From positions 82,859,482-82,923,481 of the forward strand of contig NC_073626.1 of NCBI RefSeq assembly GCF_029407905.1: 64,000 nt of DNA. The letters run 5' to 3'. Each line of letters opens with the position of its first letter. Position 1 is the stretch's first letter. This DNA is from Bubalus kerabau (lineage: Eukaryota; Chordata; Mammalia; Artiodactyla; Bovidae). Positions 11,363-22,612 of the stretch are shown here, piece after piece. Both the position numbers and the translations under genes were made by a program. The notes under the pieces are model-generated. The model was given only the letters and a program-made list of their open reading frames with translations. It was not told the DNA's origin and ran no database searches.

Positions 11363-11658
11363 ACTCTGCTATGCAAAAGCTCTAAGTGATCAAGCTAAAT
11401 CTTGATCCTGAAGCTAAATCTTCTTCTTCGGAGATCATGAATCCAACACCGTTCACCATAAGCTATCAAGATGGGAATACCAGATCACCTTACCTGCCTT
11501 CTGAGAAATCTGTATGCAGGTCAAGAAGCAACAGACATGGAATAAGAGACTGGTTGAAAATTGGGAAAGGAGTACATCAAGGCTCTATATTGTCACCTTG
11601 TTTATTTAACTTACATGCAGAGTACATCACGCAAAATGCCGGGCTGGATGAAGCACAA

Positions 11659-11854
11659 AGTGAAAGTGAAGTCGCTCAGTCATGTCCGTCTCTTTGAGAC
11701 CCCATGGACTAAAAGTCCATGGGATTTTCCGGGCAAGAATACTGGAGTGGGTTGCCATTTCCTTCTCCAGGGGATCTTCCCGACCCAGGGATCGAACCCT
11801 GGTCTCCCGCATTGTAGGCAGACGCTTTACCGTCTGAGCTACCAGGGAAGCCCT
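11659..11854 (-). mobile_element. Bov-tA SINE (antisense) inside BovB copy C
   Basis: Complete tRNA-derived SINE. The minus strand begins GGGCTTCCCTGGTAGCTCAG and has the B-box-like GGTTCGATCCC and the BovA body. It is flanked by AAGCACAA at 11651-11658 and 11855-11862. Removing it restores the BovB sequence GATGAAGCACAAGCTGG. It looks relatively young. Confidence 0.95.
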
Positions 11855-12196
11855 AAGCACAAGCTGGAATCAAAATTGCTGGGAAAAAAATCAATAACCT
11901 CAGGTGTGCAGATGACATCACCCTTATGTCAGAAACCAAAGAGGAACCAAAGAACCTCTTGATGAAGGTGAAAGAGGAGAATGAAAAAGATGGTTTAAAA
12001 TTCAACACTCAAAAACCAGATGGTGGCATCTGGTCCCATCACTTCATAGAAAATAGATGGCAAAACAGTGACAGACTTTCTTTTCTTGGGCATGAATTTG
12101 AACAAGCTCTGGGAGTTGGTGATGGACAGGGAAGCTTGGCATGCTGCAGTCCATGGAGTCACAAAGAGTTGGACATGACTTAGCAACTGAACTGAA

Positions 12197-12375
12197 CATA
12201 TAAAATAGATAACTAATAAGGACCTATCATATAGCACAGGGAACTCAGATCAATACTCTGTAATGATCTGTACGGGAAAATAATCTAAAAAAGAGTGATG
12301 TAGGTATATGTATAACTTACTCATTTTGTGGTACACCTGAAACTAATATAACACTGTAAATAAACTATACTACAA
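12197..12375 (+). mobile_element. L1 (L1MA-like) 3' UTR, right piece
   Basis: AATAAGGACCTATCATATAG, ACTCTGTAATGATCTGTACG and the end stretch CACCTGAAACTAATATAACA / TGTAAATAAACTATACTACA are the hallmark 3' end of mammalian L1MA-type elements. It continues the piece at 10495-10556. Confidence 0.85.
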
Positions 12376-12488
12376 TGGAGTATATTTATTGTTTAGTGGA
12401 AACCAGCAGCCTTATACATTATCTGTGACCCCTCTAAACAATGCATAGGATAGAGAGGCCTCCCTTAACCATGTAATTCTTCACATAA

Positions 12489-12516
12489 GCTTTCTGATCA
12501 TGTAGTGCTGAATGTT
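12489..12516. repeat. Target-site duplication of Bov-A2 (left)
   Basis: GCTTTCTGATCATGTAGTGC at 12489-12508 is repeated at 12816-12835, after the SINE tail. Confidence 0.85.
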
Positions 12517-12805
12517 GGAGAAGGCAATGGCACCCCACTCCAGTACTCTTGCCTGGAGAATCCAATGGGCGGAGGAGCCTGGAGGGCTGCAGTCCATGGG
12601 GTCACGAAGAGTCAGACACGACAGAGCGACTTGACTTTCACTTTTCACTTTCATGCATTGGAGAAGGAAATGGTAACCCACTCCAGTGTTCCTGCCTGGA
12701 GAATCCCAGGGACGGGGGAGCCTGGTGGGCTGCCTTCTATGGGGTCGCACAGAGTTGGACATGACTGAAGTGACTTAGCAGCAGCAGCAGCAGCAGCAGC
12801 AGCAG
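12517..12805 (+). mobile_element. Bov-A2 SINE (dimeric) with (AGC)n tail
   Basis: Two BovA monomers in tandem (GGAGAAGGCAATGGCACCCC from 12517; GGAGAAGGAAATGGTAACCC from 12660) joined by a TTTCACTTTTCACTTTCATG linker, followed by a pure (AGC)n microsatellite from about 12776 to 12805. This is the standard Bov-A2 layout. Confidence 0.95.
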
Positions 12806-12835
12806 TGCCCAATGTGCTTTCTGATCATGTAGTGC

Positions 12836-13252
12836 CCATTGTGTCCAGTGATAAAAGCATCTCTCCAGTACTCCTTCAGAAGAGCCTAGACTACTCTGTG
12901 CTGAAAATCAGAATCAATAGATGCATCAATAGGATTTAGCAACATGTACTTTGTGTTTTAAAGGCTCTATATGGAATAAATGGTTCATTAAAGATGCTTT
13001 GAGCCAATTTCATTTCACATAATTCAAGAAAATTTACCTCCAAAGGTGATTTCAAGTATGTGAAAGCAATCTGTTTTTCTTAAATCTGGGGAAAGTTTAA
13101 CTCAACAGTGGGTCTGTCTTTCATGAAAATTTGCCAAAGGGTGTATGGAAACATTTCATTTTATTTATTTTTAATGTTTTCTTAACAAAGATTATGAAAT
13201 GGTTTTTCTCTTCCCACTGTTCTAGTTATCAGATTCTGGAAACTACCAATGG
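12836..13252. other. No recognised feature
   Basis: Unique-looking AT-rich sequence; no gene or repeat family recognised. Confidence 0.45.
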
Positions 13253-13467
13253 GAACTTCCCTGGTAGCTCAGATGGTAAAGCGTCTGCCCGCAATGCGGG
13301 AGACCTGGGTTCAACCCCTGGGTCAGGAAGATCCCCTGGAGAAGGAAATGGCAACCCACTCTAGTACTCTTGTCTGGAAAATCCCATGGATGGAGGAGCC
13401 TGGTGAGCTACAGTCTATGGGGTTGTAAAGGGTCGGACATGACTGAGCAACTTCACTTCACTTCTTC
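13253..13467 (+). mobile_element. Bov-tA SINE
   Basis: Starts ACTTCCCTGGTAGCTCAGAT, has GGTTCAACCCC (B box), then the BovA body and the GACTGAGCAACTTCACTTCA end. Flanked by ACCAATGG at 13245-13252 and 13468-13475. Confidence 0.94.
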
Positions 13468-13475
13468 ACCAATGG

Positions 13476-13979
13476 AAAGGTGAAGATGCTGAGATGTTCA
13501 TATTAATGTATCTTATTTCTGAGTGAATCTAGAGTCAAAGATACAACCCTGAACCTCTGCTATGCTGTATATACTATATTATCTGACTTCTAAATAAAGA
13601 ATTAATTGAATAATCTCATCAGCAAGAAGAGGGATCTTTCTCTTTAACAATGTACCTTATATCCCTTCCTTGAGTTCTACACACCTAAAGTTATTTATGC
13701 CAATTTAAAAATGTACTTTCAAAAATGTCAGATTTTAAACATCAAATATTAATAAATCAGAGACCTGTGATGCTATGTTAAGTCATTTTGTGTAGAATGC
13801 AAAATGATATTTCTGGGGACACAGTAGCAATTTATATATATCCATCATCGTTGAGTATCAATGAAGCCCTATACTACCTTTTATTTTTGCTGTTGATATT
13901 TTCTAGAAAGCCTAATACAACCATTTCTGTCTATGTGAAATTACAAAACTGAATAAACCATAGGGCACATGTGAAGGAC
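13476..13979. other. No recognised feature
   Basis: AT-rich, no coding or repeat signal recognised. Confidence 0.45.
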
Positions 13980-14398
13980 AGTCAAAGCTATGGTGTTTCT
14001 AGTAGTCACAAAGAAGGCTGAGTGCTGAAGAATTGATGCTTTTGAACTGTGAATTTAGAGAAGACTCCTGGGAGTCCCTTGGCCTGTGTGGAGATCAAAC
14101 CAGTCAATTCTAAAGGAAATCAATACTGAACATTCATTGGAGGGACTGATGCTGAAGCTGAAGCCCCAGTACTTTGGCCACCTGATGTGAAGAGCTGACT
14201 CATTGGAAAAGACCCCGATGATGGGAAAGATTGAAGGCACGAGGAGAAGGAGATGACAGAGGATGAGATGGCTGGATGGCATCACCAACTCAATGGACAT
14301 GAGTTTAAGCAAGCTCTGAGAGATGGTGAAGGGCAGGGAAGCCTGGTGTGCTGTAGTCCATGGGGTCACAAAGAGTCAGACACTTTTTTTTTTTTTTT
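13980..14398 (+). mobile_element. BovB LINE copy D, 3' end only, with T tract
   Basis: Starts GTCAAAGCTATGGTGTTTCT, runs through the last 400 bases of BovB to GGGGTCACAAAGAGTCAGAC, with an internal deletion near 14010. It is followed by a T run (14384-14398) instead of the usual GACTGAGC end. Confidence 0.9.
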
Positions 14399-15202
14399 CC
14401 CAAGAGTGACTTGAACAAGATGATGGCTGCCTAAGATAACTTACTCAAAAATATTGTCCAACACTTCTGAAATATATTTGAACACTAAATATATATACAA
14501 ACACAGCTAAATAGGAGGTGACAAAAGATTCACTCAGTCCAATTGGCTTATGAAGGTCGACATGTGGAAAGAAGGCTGATAGTTTTAGAGTTACAGGTAG
14601 GCAGCCACTTAGGAGAAAAAATAGTAAAAGGAGATCAGGACCAAACTTCTCAACTAACTTGTTAATGAATTTTAGTATGTAAGCTTTACTCTTTATTAAA
14701 ATTCTTTTAAAACCTATTTGTGGTAATCAAGATAAAAGTGTTTTAGTGTGACAGTATCAATACAGATATCCATATTTAAGCATACATCGCTGATGTTTCT
14801 TTTTTAAAAAGTGTAGCTAAGATGGCCTTAATACTGTATCAAACAGAATTTCAACTCTAATTTTTACTGATTATTACATTCTTCTATATTACTATATGAG
14901 AAGTACAATCTGCCTATATGTTAACAGAATGACAAGTGACCGGTAATACAATTAAATATTTGAAAATGTTAACAATATAATTTTAGATGATACTGATCTA
15001 TAATAGCTGCTGTAGTAAAAATTTAAGCACCAATTAATTTTTATCCATATGTTTAGAGTCAGCATATGTGTAGAATCAAATTACAGTGGCTAATACTCCA
15101 CCCTTACCCCAACCTACTTAAGTCCTCAGAACATAAACACGTCAGTTATCTTTATTCCTCTACTTCAGTTCCTACATCCACATCTGCAAGTTTTGTCAAA
15201 TC
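14399..15202. other. No recognised feature
   Basis: AT-rich; nothing recognised on either strand. Confidence 0.45.
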
Positions 15203-15214
15203 TATTCGGAAAAT

Positions 15215-15423
15215 CTTCCCTGGTGGCTCAGAGGTTAAAGATCTGCCTCCAATGTGGGAGACCCGGGTTTGATCCCTGGGTTGGGAAGATCCCCTGAAGA
15301 AGGAAATGGCAACCCACTCCAGTATTCTTGCCTGGAGAATCCCATGGACGGAGAAGCCTGGCGGGCTACAATCCATGGGGTCGCAACGAGTCGGACACGA
15401 CTGAGCGACTTCACTTACTTACT
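15215..15423 (+). mobile_element. Bov-tA SINE
   Basis: CTTCCCTGGTGGCTCAGAGG head, GGTTTGATCCCTGG B-box region and the BovA body, ending in a short (TTAC)n. The flanking duplication is TATTCGGAAAAT (15203-15214) and TATTCTGAAAAT (15424-15435). Confidence 0.95.
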
Positions 15424-15510
15424 TATTCTGAAAATAGATCCTGACCCTTCTCCCTAAGCAGACCATCTCTTCTCCTGGACAGCTGTGACTGCCTCCCATC
15501 ACTTTTGCTT

Positions 15511-15572
15511 CCAGGCATGCTGCAGTCCATTGGGTCTCAAAGAGTCAAACATGACTTAGAGACTGAACAACA
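15511..15572 (+). mobile_element. Short Bov 3'-end fragment
   Basis: GGCATGCTGCAGTCCATTGG followed by CAAAGAGTCAAACATGACTT is the last 60 bases shared by BovB and Bov SINEs; the parent element cannot be told apart. Confidence 0.7.
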
Positions 15573-15639
15573 AACTGTTGTTTCCATTTTCCTTAGAGTA
15601 GCCGGAATCATTGCAAATTAATTATCTCTGCTTAAAAGT

Positions 15640-16190
15640 CCTCAAGGACTTCCTGTTGATTTAAAAACACAGTTAAAAAAAAATACTTTCCATCAGTTAC
15701 AAAATCCTACATGACATAGGATCGACTTCTTTCTGGTTCCACATGTACTCTTCTTTGCTCTGCTTCAACAAAGCTGGTCTTTGTTCCATCAGGTTCCTAA
15801 ATCCACCCTACATCTGCCTTAGGGCCTGTACCATAACTTACACCTTTACCTGGAATTCTCTTAATCAAGACCTCTGTATGGATGACTCATTTATCTTAAG
15901 GAATCGGCTCACATATCTCTTCCTTAGACCTGCCATCTCTGACCACCCACTGCAAACATTTTCTCTTCCCTTCTTTATTCTTCATTAACGTTTACTTTAT
16001 TGTCTTCATTAACATGTATTGCTTGCTGTCTACCTAAAATTATCTTATTTACTTGTCTTACTGTACTCTTCCCTAAACACATAACGCTAGAGAAATGAGA
16101 GACCTGTGAATTCTACTGTCATCCTTGATAGAACTGTCATTTGTGAATTCCCAGCAGCTTTAGTGAAGGAACGAATGAATAAGTGAGAGG
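15640..16190 (+). mobile_element. Ancient L2 LINE 3' region
   Basis: The pattern 'CAGTTACAAAATCCTACATGAC ... GCCTTAGGGCCTGTACC ... TACCTGGAATTCTCTTAATC ... TATGGATGACTC' is the diverged L2 ORF2 end. The closing AAGGAACGAATGAATAAGTG is its 3' repeat. The open frame at 15743-15988 is a chance or relic frame of L2. Mammalian-wide repeat, about 100 My old as a family. Confidence 0.75.
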
Positions 16191-16194
16191 ATGA

Positions 16195-16902
16195 AGGGGA
16201 AAAAAAAACTGTCAAATGAAATGTAAATAACAAAATAGTTATTCAGTGCTAGTATGGAGCTTTTTTGCTTATGACTTACTTAAGAAATTTTATTGATTCT
16301 TTTTGTGTTTGTATCTTTGAGTGGTTGGCATTGTATTAGGATTTTATGTGAGAAAGAAAATTGGCACAAACTGGTCCTGAAACAGGAATTTTGGGGTCAT
16401 TCTAACTCACAAATTCTTCTAGAAAGTGACAAATATTTCTGATAAAGTGAATTTTTAATGTAATTTAATGAGATTAAGAACTACATTTAGAGTCACCTCT
16501 ATTAAATTACTAACCTTGGATCATCCCTATGACAAGAAATGTTAACAAGGCATTCTTTTATTGTATTGCCTTTTTTAGTTATCTTGGCCAAGAAAATTCT
16601 TTTAATTGATTTTTTATAGCTTTTTTTTTTTTAGATTTTGTGGCAGGTTCAAAATAAAATTTGAATATATGATTGTAATCAACTGTTTTAATAATTTCAT
16701 GTTATAGACGTGTACAGCAATGCTTCTGCCTCCCAAAATAATTCAGATTTAGCATTAACAAATCAGTGTTAATGAGGTAAAACTGCCCTCAATGAAGCCT
16801 ACAGCAATACAATGTTCCCCCCATAAGCTTCTGTATGGATCACACATCATACATACAATTTCTGTGGTTTTACTTAGACCTACATGGATTTTCCATCCCA
16901 CT
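16195..16902. other. No recognised feature
   Basis: AT-rich with a T run near 16620-16632; nothing else recognised. Confidence 0.45.
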
Positions 16903-16912
16903 TTTAAATGCT

Positions 16913-17095
16913 GTGCTTAGTTGCTCAGTCATGTCTGACTCTTTGTGACCCCATGGACTGTAACCCACTAGGCTCCTCTGTCCGTGGGATTTTCCAGGCA
17001 AGAATACTGGATCCCCTTCTCCAGGAGATCTTCCCAACCCAGGGATCGAACCCAGGTCTCTGATATTGAAGGTGGATTCTTTACCATCTGAACCC
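16913..17095 (-). mobile_element. Bov-tA SINE (antisense)
   Basis: TTAGTTGCTCAGTCATGTCT ... AGGGATCGAACCCAGGTCTC is the reverse complement of a Bov-tA. Flanked by TTTAAATGCT at 16903-16912 and 17096-17105. The body carries a roughly 18-base deletion (CTGGATCCCCTTCTCC). Confidence 0.95.
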
Positions 17096-17105
17096 TTTAA
17101 ATGCT

Positions 17106-20100
17106 AAGAACGTCTTCAGTCTAAGGTCTATCTCTTCTAAAAGATCTCCTTTAAATCCTCTAGAAATATTTTATTTTCAATGAAGGCCAATTCAGGCTGT
17201 TTAGATGGCTTTTGGAAATGAGTGGATCAGTTCAGTTCAGATCAGTGAGTGGATACTTTTACTTTTTTAAGTTGTTATTAGACTGGTGGGTGACAGGATG
17301 TCAGGGATTCTTAACACAATATTATTCTGGTCAAGATGCTGATAGCATTCCCATTGAGAGACTGAAAAAATTGTTTCTTCCTATTTAAACTCCCATGGTC
17401 TTTGATTGTTCATTTTCATCCTCTGGTCACCATTCAGGGGCATATTACAATCCTTTAACTAAATTAAAGATTCTTTGGCTGATAGACTTAAGTGTGATCC
17501 ATCCTTAACTTTCCTACCAGGCAACTGTTCAATGATTTTTTTTTTTTTTAAGTAGATGATTAAATTATATGTATTTTAATGTGTTCCATTAGCCATGACA
17601 TATTTACATTTGCTAACTAATCAAAAAGCAGCAAAGTTAATAATAGAAATTTCAGGTATGTTGGATTAGAATCTGCTCTGTGGAGAAAAACTCTGTAAGA
17701 TATTTTTAGGGGGATGGGAAATGAAGATGGTCACCTGGTACATTTATAAACAGAGCCATCAGAAGGTAGATACAATGTCCCCTTTCCAAGCCCTTACTTG
17801 TTAAACTTAGACAGAAAAATTCTCATATCTATTCCTGAAAAAAATGGAAAAAAAAGAGAAATGTAGTTGATCAAGGTTATTGTTACATTCCCTTGTTACA
17901 TATAGCACATTTTATTTCATTTCCTTGTTTTCTATATAGAATACAAAATAAGTAAATAGATATATTAGTTGTTTAAAGGATAATTGAACTGTCAGATCTG
18001 AGGTTACTCCTATTTGCTTTTACTTTTCTTTTTTTAATTAACTGATAATGCAAACTCAAAGTGATTAAGATGATTTAAAGCAACCCCATGACCCTAAAAT
18101 TTACTGGACATCAATTGAGGTCTCTAAGAAACATTCTGATGCTTTAATTAGATGCTGTTCTGATGAATTTAGATGAAACATGTTTAAATGCTCTCTGGCA
18201 TACCTCCTTTTGATGCTGGATGGGTCATTTTGTGTCCAAGGGAAGAAACAAGCTCTAAATGACAATTAATTCAAAATGACTTAATCATCATTGTTAATGT
18301 CTCTGATCCTCTCACCCAGAAGTGAGGGTTAACTCTGCTCTATGCAAAATATTCTCCTCCTAATTGCAAGTTTGCTAACACTTCCATGGAATCCCACACA
18401 GAGCCCAGAGAGGGGGGCTGTGCCATTATACTTTACATTAAAAGCAGTCTTCAAATTCATGTCATGCTAATTAAGCAAGTACAACCATCTAATGCAATGA
18501 TGGTACTTAAACTAAGCTTTCTAATAGCAATAATGTGTCTCAAAGGGCACAAGTCAGTGTCCTGCCAATGAGTTTAATCCATGCCTGAAGAAGTTAAAGG
18601 TGGAGAATGGTTACAGCACGCCAGTAAATGCTTCAAAGTTGGAGGCTTGGAATAAAGCCAATCCTAGTCTCTCTAATAGAGTCCTTATAAAAGCTCCTGA
18701 CTTGACTTTAATTATCGAGTATTTTGCAAATATTAATTATGCTTATGTCTCCTTCCATTGAGATAAGTGATATTGATCCAAATTCTCTGATTTATAGGTG
18801 CGCATAAACTACCTTAGAGTCAAAGGAAGCTAGGATTCATACTAAGCTTCCCCCAGTAATATATGCTGCTTTTAATCTGAGATTCATAAGGACATTTGAA
18901 GCCAATCCTCAGTCTTCATGAACTGGTCCTCTCAAGAGACTCACAAATTCAAGATTAACAGGGCTCATTCCTTCCCAAGATTCACTGCAGTGCTGAAAAC
19001 ATCCAATAATATGATCATCAGACCATGGGTCTGCAAAGTGGGTCCAATTTAATCTTGGTGGGAGGCCCATGATCCTTACTTTTGAAACATTCACATGCCC
19101 TTTTCATAAGTACAACTAGCTGAGCTGAAATGACACATTCACATATTTGACCTTTTCTCCCATCCCTCTCTTCTTTTTCCCATTTTGCTACTTGCTCTGT
19201 AAGCTCCAGGTTGGAAGGCTTTTGTTGTTGGCATTTTCTTTTCCACTCATTGTTTCATTTCTTTTCTCTCATCATTCAGCTAACATATAGCGTAAAGGGA
19301 ATGCTAACATATTGCCTTTCCACCAACTACTGACTCCTCCAAGGCTGTGATTTCCTTAGTTAAAAAACAATTCCACTTTTAGCCTAGTGTCTCACAATGA
19401 ATGGACATTCTGCAGAGTAAAATGGATTTCCCTGTTAATAACCTCAATTTTTAAACAGTAAGCCTCGCTACACTGAAACATTCTCAAATTACAGACCATG
19501 TGACATGCAACTGGCAGGATAAAAATAAATGAAGCACTACTATAATTGTGATTTAAAATTATTTTTAATTTACTCAATTATGCTTTCCTATTTTCCTAAA
19601 GCTCAGCTACAATCCATCTCCATTTCCTTAAAGCAATTGTGTTTATCAGTTCCACTAGGTCAGCTGTGTGTTTAATAGACCTTGTTTGGAATCACAAAGA
19701 CAGTCACTAGGATTGTATGCTCTGAAATAGGAGACGTTTAACCTCAGAGCCTCATTCTCTTCAGTGCAATAACTTGTGGGCAAACTATCAAAAACACAAT
19801 AAGAATGTCAAAACCCAATCCCAAGGAATGAACACCAAGAAATGAGCCCTCCTACATTGAAATTTCAGAGCAGTCAGGAGGATCTTTATATCCAAAAGCA
19901 AATCCAATCATCACAGATAGAGACTTTAAAACCCCCTGCCAGTAATTCTCCATAACTGGTTGCCTCTGCAGTTTTCCTTGCTTTTTCCTTTTTCATCCTG
20001 ACTGAAGGAAATATTGAATCACTTTCCCTTTCCCCTGCATTTCTAAAACCAGACACATACTGTAAGTACACAGCTTCTGAGAAGCAATTAGAGTTAATGG

Positions 20101-20794
20101 GATTAAAAATCTAATCACACTGTTGCTCTTGGCTTGTACCTGCAGAACTGCATAGCAAAGCCTAAGCACTGCAAATGCACAAAAATGAGTTATTACACGG
20201 GTCCATGGAAGGTCTCTGTATCCCTTGTTTTATCTGGCTCTCTTCAGGGGCAACTTTTCATGGTTTGATCAGAGAAAATGGCTTAGACTTATTTTTTATA
20301 CCAGAGATACCCGCACTTTCTTGCTTTTTAAACTGATTTTGATATATGTTAAAGACAACAGTGAGAGAAGAAACAGGACAAAAAACAGCGCAAAAATACA
20401 TTAAAAAATGGTTTCTCCTGAGTCCAGAGAGATGGCAATCACCAAAGAGATTCTCCCCTTTCTTTCAGGAATGTTTCTACTTTGAGAAATTGGAAGAAAC
20501 TGAGATGTTCCTGCCAAAGCCTTAAGGGATGTGGAGCAGCCATTGTAAAAGGAGAAGAGGCCTGTGCTGGGGTCCTCCTGACCCTCTGTGACCGAGTGGA
20601 GATTGGAAGATAGGCCCTTTAAAATTCCCCTTGCCGCTGAAATTCTATGAGCATATGATGTGAATGAAAGGCTTAGAATACATTTATGTTATAGATAATT
20701 TAAGACAACCAGGACAAGAAGATAGCAGGAAGCAATTTCACCATAGAAAGATGAAGTGCTTACTCTTGATGTTTTTTAATCCAATAAAATAAAA
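17106..20794. other. Insertion-poor, homeodomain-motif-rich block
   Basis: About 3.7 kb with no BovB, Bov SINE or L1 that I can recognise (only a short BovB-tail-like TCAGTTCAGTTCAG near 17228). From about 18000 it is dense in AT homeodomain and POU-like words: TTTTTTAATTAACTGATAATGCAAAC (18032-18057), GCTTTAATTAGATGC (18140s), CATGCTAATTAAGCAAG (18460s), TTTTGCAAATATTAATTATGC (18723-18743) and AATGGGATTAAAAATCTAATC (20096-20116). No exon is evident; the frames at 18386-18571, 18909-19094, 19392-19577 and 19886-20071 are all about 60 codons with no visible domain. A conserved regulatory block is an inference only. Confidence 0.35.
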
Positions 20795-21055
20795 ATTAAT
20801 AATAGTGATAATAATTATAACACTTACTGACTACATTCAACTCCATGGCACTACTCTACTTTCTGTAGAGTATTACATATATTAAGTATTATTCAATCCT
20901 CATAACCTTATGAGGCAGCTTCTATCATTAATCTTTTAATTTTTTGTACACAGAGAAACTAAGGCATAAATGATTTAATAATTCACCAAGGTCACAAACT
21001 TCAGTGCCAGGGCTAAGGCTGGAACGCAGGCAATATGGCTCTAGACCCAGCTGTT
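20795..21055 (-). mobile_element. MIR SINE (antisense)
   Basis: TAATAATTATAACACTTACT, AATCCTCATAACCTTATGAG, CAGAGAAACTAAGGCATAAA and CAAGGTCACAAACTTCAGTG follow in order as the reverse complement of MIR. Mammalian-wide, tRNA-derived. Confidence 0.85.
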
Positions 21056-21768
21056 AACAACTATATATAAATGAGAATATTTGCTTGAAAAATCACCAGT
21101 CTGATTTTGTTCACATGGAGAGAACCCTTAAAAGCCCTTCATAAAGAGATAAACATCATTTAACAAAGAAAAATAAAATCTGCCCTAGTTTCTCTATTAA
21201 ATCTGATAACTAGTTTCCTTGTGCAATTAAGTCAGCTTAGGTATTGCTGCATACTTCTTTAATTCATATAATTATGCAAGCATTTTTGATGGTCACCCCC
21301 CACTACTGTCCAGTATATATCTAGTTACCTAACTCACAGTCAGTGGGTCTTGTCTGTCAGTGCTTTTCAAGGGAATGCAGAGGTAGCAAACTGAAATTTG
21401 TCATGATTTTAATCTAAGAAACACATAATTTGCAAAGTTTCATATTTTAAGGGCAAATATAAAAATGACTAAGATTTTGAGATTGCCAATCATATAGGAT
21501 TAAGATTTTCCCCACTTCATTATTTTGAAGTTATTTTTAACTACTGTCAACACTCAGCAAGTAGCCACCAATCACAGTGAGAAAAGGATATAAGTTAACA
21601 TAGGAAACTCCTAATACAGTTTCAAAAGGAAATTCACTGTATGTAATGCAGGATACTTTCCAAGGCAGTTGTACCTTACACAGGGTTAGGCGGTCAAGTC
21701 AGTGATGAACGTGAAAATGACAAAAATTACCCTGGAAGATATGCTAATCACTCATGTGTGTTTGTCTA
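21056..21768. other. No recognised feature
   Basis: AT-rich sequence; nothing recognised. Confidence 0.45.
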
Positions 21769-21896
21769 CATGGTTTGTTTTATTTTTTTTAAATTTTATT
21801 TTATTTTTAAACTTTACATAATTGTATTAGTTTTGCCAAATATCAAAATGAGTCCGCCACAGGTATACATGTGTTCCCATCCCATGGTTTGTTTTA
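21769..21896 (-). mobile_element. Short ruminant L1 (L1_BT-type) 3' end with 14-bp target duplication
   Basis: The insert 21783-21882 has an antisense poly(A) (T-rich) followed by TTGTATTAGTTTTGCCAAAT and GAGTCCGCCACAGGTATACA, the L1_BT 3' UTR. CATGGTTTGTTTTA flanks it at 21769-21782 and 21883-21896. A 100-base, extremely 5'-truncated insertion. Confidence 0.93.
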
Positions 21897-21969
21897 AATA
21901 GAGTTGTTTCTTGATAGAGTCTTCATGCTTAGTGTTCCCTCCATGCAGGAACAGGCCACAGTTTCAAAC

Positions 21970-22612
21970 TCAGTTCAGTTCAGTTCAGTTCAGTCACTCA
22001 ATCATGTCTGATTCTTTGCGACCCCAGGGACTGCAACATGGCAGGCCTCCCTGTCCATCACCAACTCCCAGAGTTTACTCAAACTCATGTCCATTGAGTC
22101 GGTGATGCCATCCAACCATCTCATCCTCTGTCATCCCCTTCTCTCACATTCAATCTTTCCCAGCATCAGGGTCTTTTCAAATGAGTCAGCTCTCTGCAGC
22201 AGGTAGCCAAAGTATTGGAGTTTCAGCTTCAGCATCAGTCCTTCCAATGAATATTCAGGACTGATTTCCTTTAGAATGGACTGGTTGGATCTCCTTGCAG
22301 TCCGAGGGACTCTCAAGAGTCTTCTCCAACATCACAGTTCAGAAACTTCAATTCTTTGCAACTCAGCTTTCTTTAGAGTCCAACTCTCACATCTATACAT
22401 GACCACTGGAAAAACCATAGACAGACCTTTGTTGGTAAAGTAATGTCTCTGAATGTTGAGCTTTAAGCCAACTTTTTCACTCTCCTCTTTCACTTTCATC
22501 AAGAGGCTCTTTAGTTCCTCTTTGCTTTTGCCTTGAGGGTGGTGTCATCGGCATATCTGAGGTTATTGATATTTTTCCCGGCAATCTTGATTCCAGCTTG
22601 TGCTTCATCCAG
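21970..22612 (-). mobile_element. BovB LINE copy E, 3' part (antisense)
   Basis: Reverse complement of the BovB 3' end (CAGTTCAGTTCAGTCACTCA) through the RT region up to CTTGTGCTTCATCCAG. About 60 bases are missing near 22440 (the block between CTTTGTTGGTAAAGTAATG and GAATGTTGAGC lacks roughly 180 bases of consensus). Frameshifted throughout. Confidence 0.92.

Larger units (their letters stand above)
10888..11468 (+). mobile_element. Solo LTR of an endogenous retrovirus (ruminant, BTLTR-like)
   Basis: 581 bases starting TGA and ending TCA, flanked by the 4-base direct repeat AGAT (10884-10887 and 11469-11472). Removing LTR and one AGAT restores the BovB text on both sides. U3 holds direct repeats of GGGGTCTGGAGTTCTCAAG at 10944-10962 and 10972-10990 (period 28), with a weaker third copy upstream. 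A TATA-like box and AATAAA are in the expected order. No gag, pol or env sequence is present, so it is a product of LTR-LTR recombination. A 4-base duplication fits gammaretrovirus-like (class I) integrases. The family name is from memory. Confidence 0.88.
10557..12196 (+). mobile_element. BovB LINE copy C, 5'-truncated, doubly interrupted
   Basis: Begins at GGACTGGAAAAGGTCAGTTT and ends with GACTTAGCAACTGAACTGAA. The RT piece FRKGRGTRDQIANIRWITEK is readable at about 10727-10790. A solo LTR (10888-11468) and an antisense Bov-tA (11659-11854) have inserted into it, and the 3' part lacks several hundred bases upstream of the terminal 100. It lies inside an L1 3' UTR. Confidence 0.92.

Noticed and set aside
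11561..11962. 133-codon frame in the 11.6-12 kb region
   Set aside because: Runs through a Bov-tA and BovB debris; no independent coding signal.
13253..13340. tRNA-like heads of Bov-tA copies as tRNA genes
   Set aside because: They carry B-box-like sequence but are joined to BovA bodies and target duplications; SINE heads, not functional tRNA genes.
17225..17250. TCAGTTCAGTTCAG-like string as a BovB copy
   Set aside because: Only about 14 bases of BovB-tail-like text, too short to call an insertion.
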